Origin: Candidatus Nealsonbacteria bacterium CG11_big_fil_rev_8_21_14_0_20_37_68
Lineage (GTDB): Bacteria > Patescibacteriota > Minisyncoccia > Minisyncoccales > GCA-002782225
Direction of reading: 5' to 3'
DNA length: 5,422 nt
Assembly: GCA_002787295.1 (NCBI GenBank)
Contig: PCWJ01000024.1
Span: 24,500-29,921 of the forward strand
Shown here: one piece after another, positions 5,386-5,422 of the stretch
How the letters are laid out: every line of letters begins with the position of its first letter
Position numbering within the stretch: position 1 is the first letter of the stretch
The notes under the pieces: model-generated
Databases searched by the model: none
What the model was told of the DNA's origin: nothing
What the model saw: only the letters and a program-made list of their open reading frames with translations
Translations under genes and position numbers: made by a program

Positions 5386-5419
5386 CTGCCGAGCTCCGCC
5401 GACTGGCGGAGCGAGGCAG
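5386..5419. repeat. GC-rich REP-like palindrome at the window edge
   Basis: GCTCCGCC (5393-5400) and GGCGGAGC (5405-5412) form a perfect 8-bp stem with loop GACT. Outside lies a symmetrical GA/GA mismatch (5391-5392 and 5413-5414), then CTGCC (5386-5390) pairs with GGCAG (5415-5419). Its base composition is far more GC-rich than the AT-rich flank. This looks like a short dispersed palindromic repeat (REP/MITE-like). It may continue beyond the window, so copy number and boundaries are unknown. The 70 bp between the terminator and this element are AT-rich, with only a weak -10-like TATACA at 5364. Confidence 0.7.
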
Positions 5420-5422
5420 GTT

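Noticed and set aside
5256..5422. Open frame from ATG at 5256 to the window edge
   Set aside because: It would have to cross a strong intrinsic terminator and a GC-rich palindrome and shows no familiar motif. A frame of about 55 codons without a stop can occur by chance. Sequence beyond the window could reopen the question.
1..5422. parS site near parAB
   Set aside because: I looked for the TGTTTCACGTGAAACA type and saw no match; the palindromes present do not resemble it.
1..5422. Recoded UGA (glycine) as in some Patescibacteria
   Set aside because: No real reading frame contains an in-frame TGA, and glycine is encoded by ordinary GGN codons.

Overview
This is an AT-rich chromosomal window with densely packed housekeeping genes and short intergenic gaps. 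Five protein genes and one tRNA account for most of the sequence. The style suggests a small-genome bacterium, and the diverged PurN, ParA and Rel sequences look like Candidate Phyla Radiation / Patescibacteria proteins; this placement comes from pattern recognition without a search. No reading frame needs UGA read as an amino acid, and all five genes end in TAA or TAG, so the standard bacterial code fits.

Layout, left to right. Positions 1-654 (+) hold purN, glycinamide ribonucleotide formyltransferase, whose N-terminus is cut by the window edge or has an unclear start. Its stop codon lies in a perfect bidirectional terminator (653-680) shared with a convergent tRNA-Leu(CAA) on the minus strand (724-807). 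The tRNA carries a coordinated swap of the usual G19-C56 elbow pair to C19-G56. Between the tRNA and the next gene is an 81-bp divergent promoter region that is itself an imperfect palindrome. parA (889-1719) and parB (1746-2627) follow as a two-gene plus-strand operon for chromosome segregation, with a nested inverted repeat across their junction. A large hairpin fills the convergent gap between parB and the minus-strand rel gene (2703-4874), which encodes a full-length bifunctional (p)ppGpp synthetase/hydrolase. rel has a recognisable sigma-70-type promoter with a very short leader. Divergent from it is a small FmdB-type zinc-ribbon gene (5006-5251), preceded by a perfect 32-bp palindrome and followed by a strong intrinsic terminator. 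The window ends in a GC-rich REP-like palindrome.

The genes do not form one pathway: purine synthesis, leucine decoding, chromosome partitioning, stringent response and a small zinc-ribbon protein of unknown role. I see no CRISPR array, transposase, phage gene, toxin-antitoxin pair or new multi-gene system. The most interesting signals are non-coding: the tRNA elbow swap, and the presence of a different inverted repeat in or beside almost every gap between genes.
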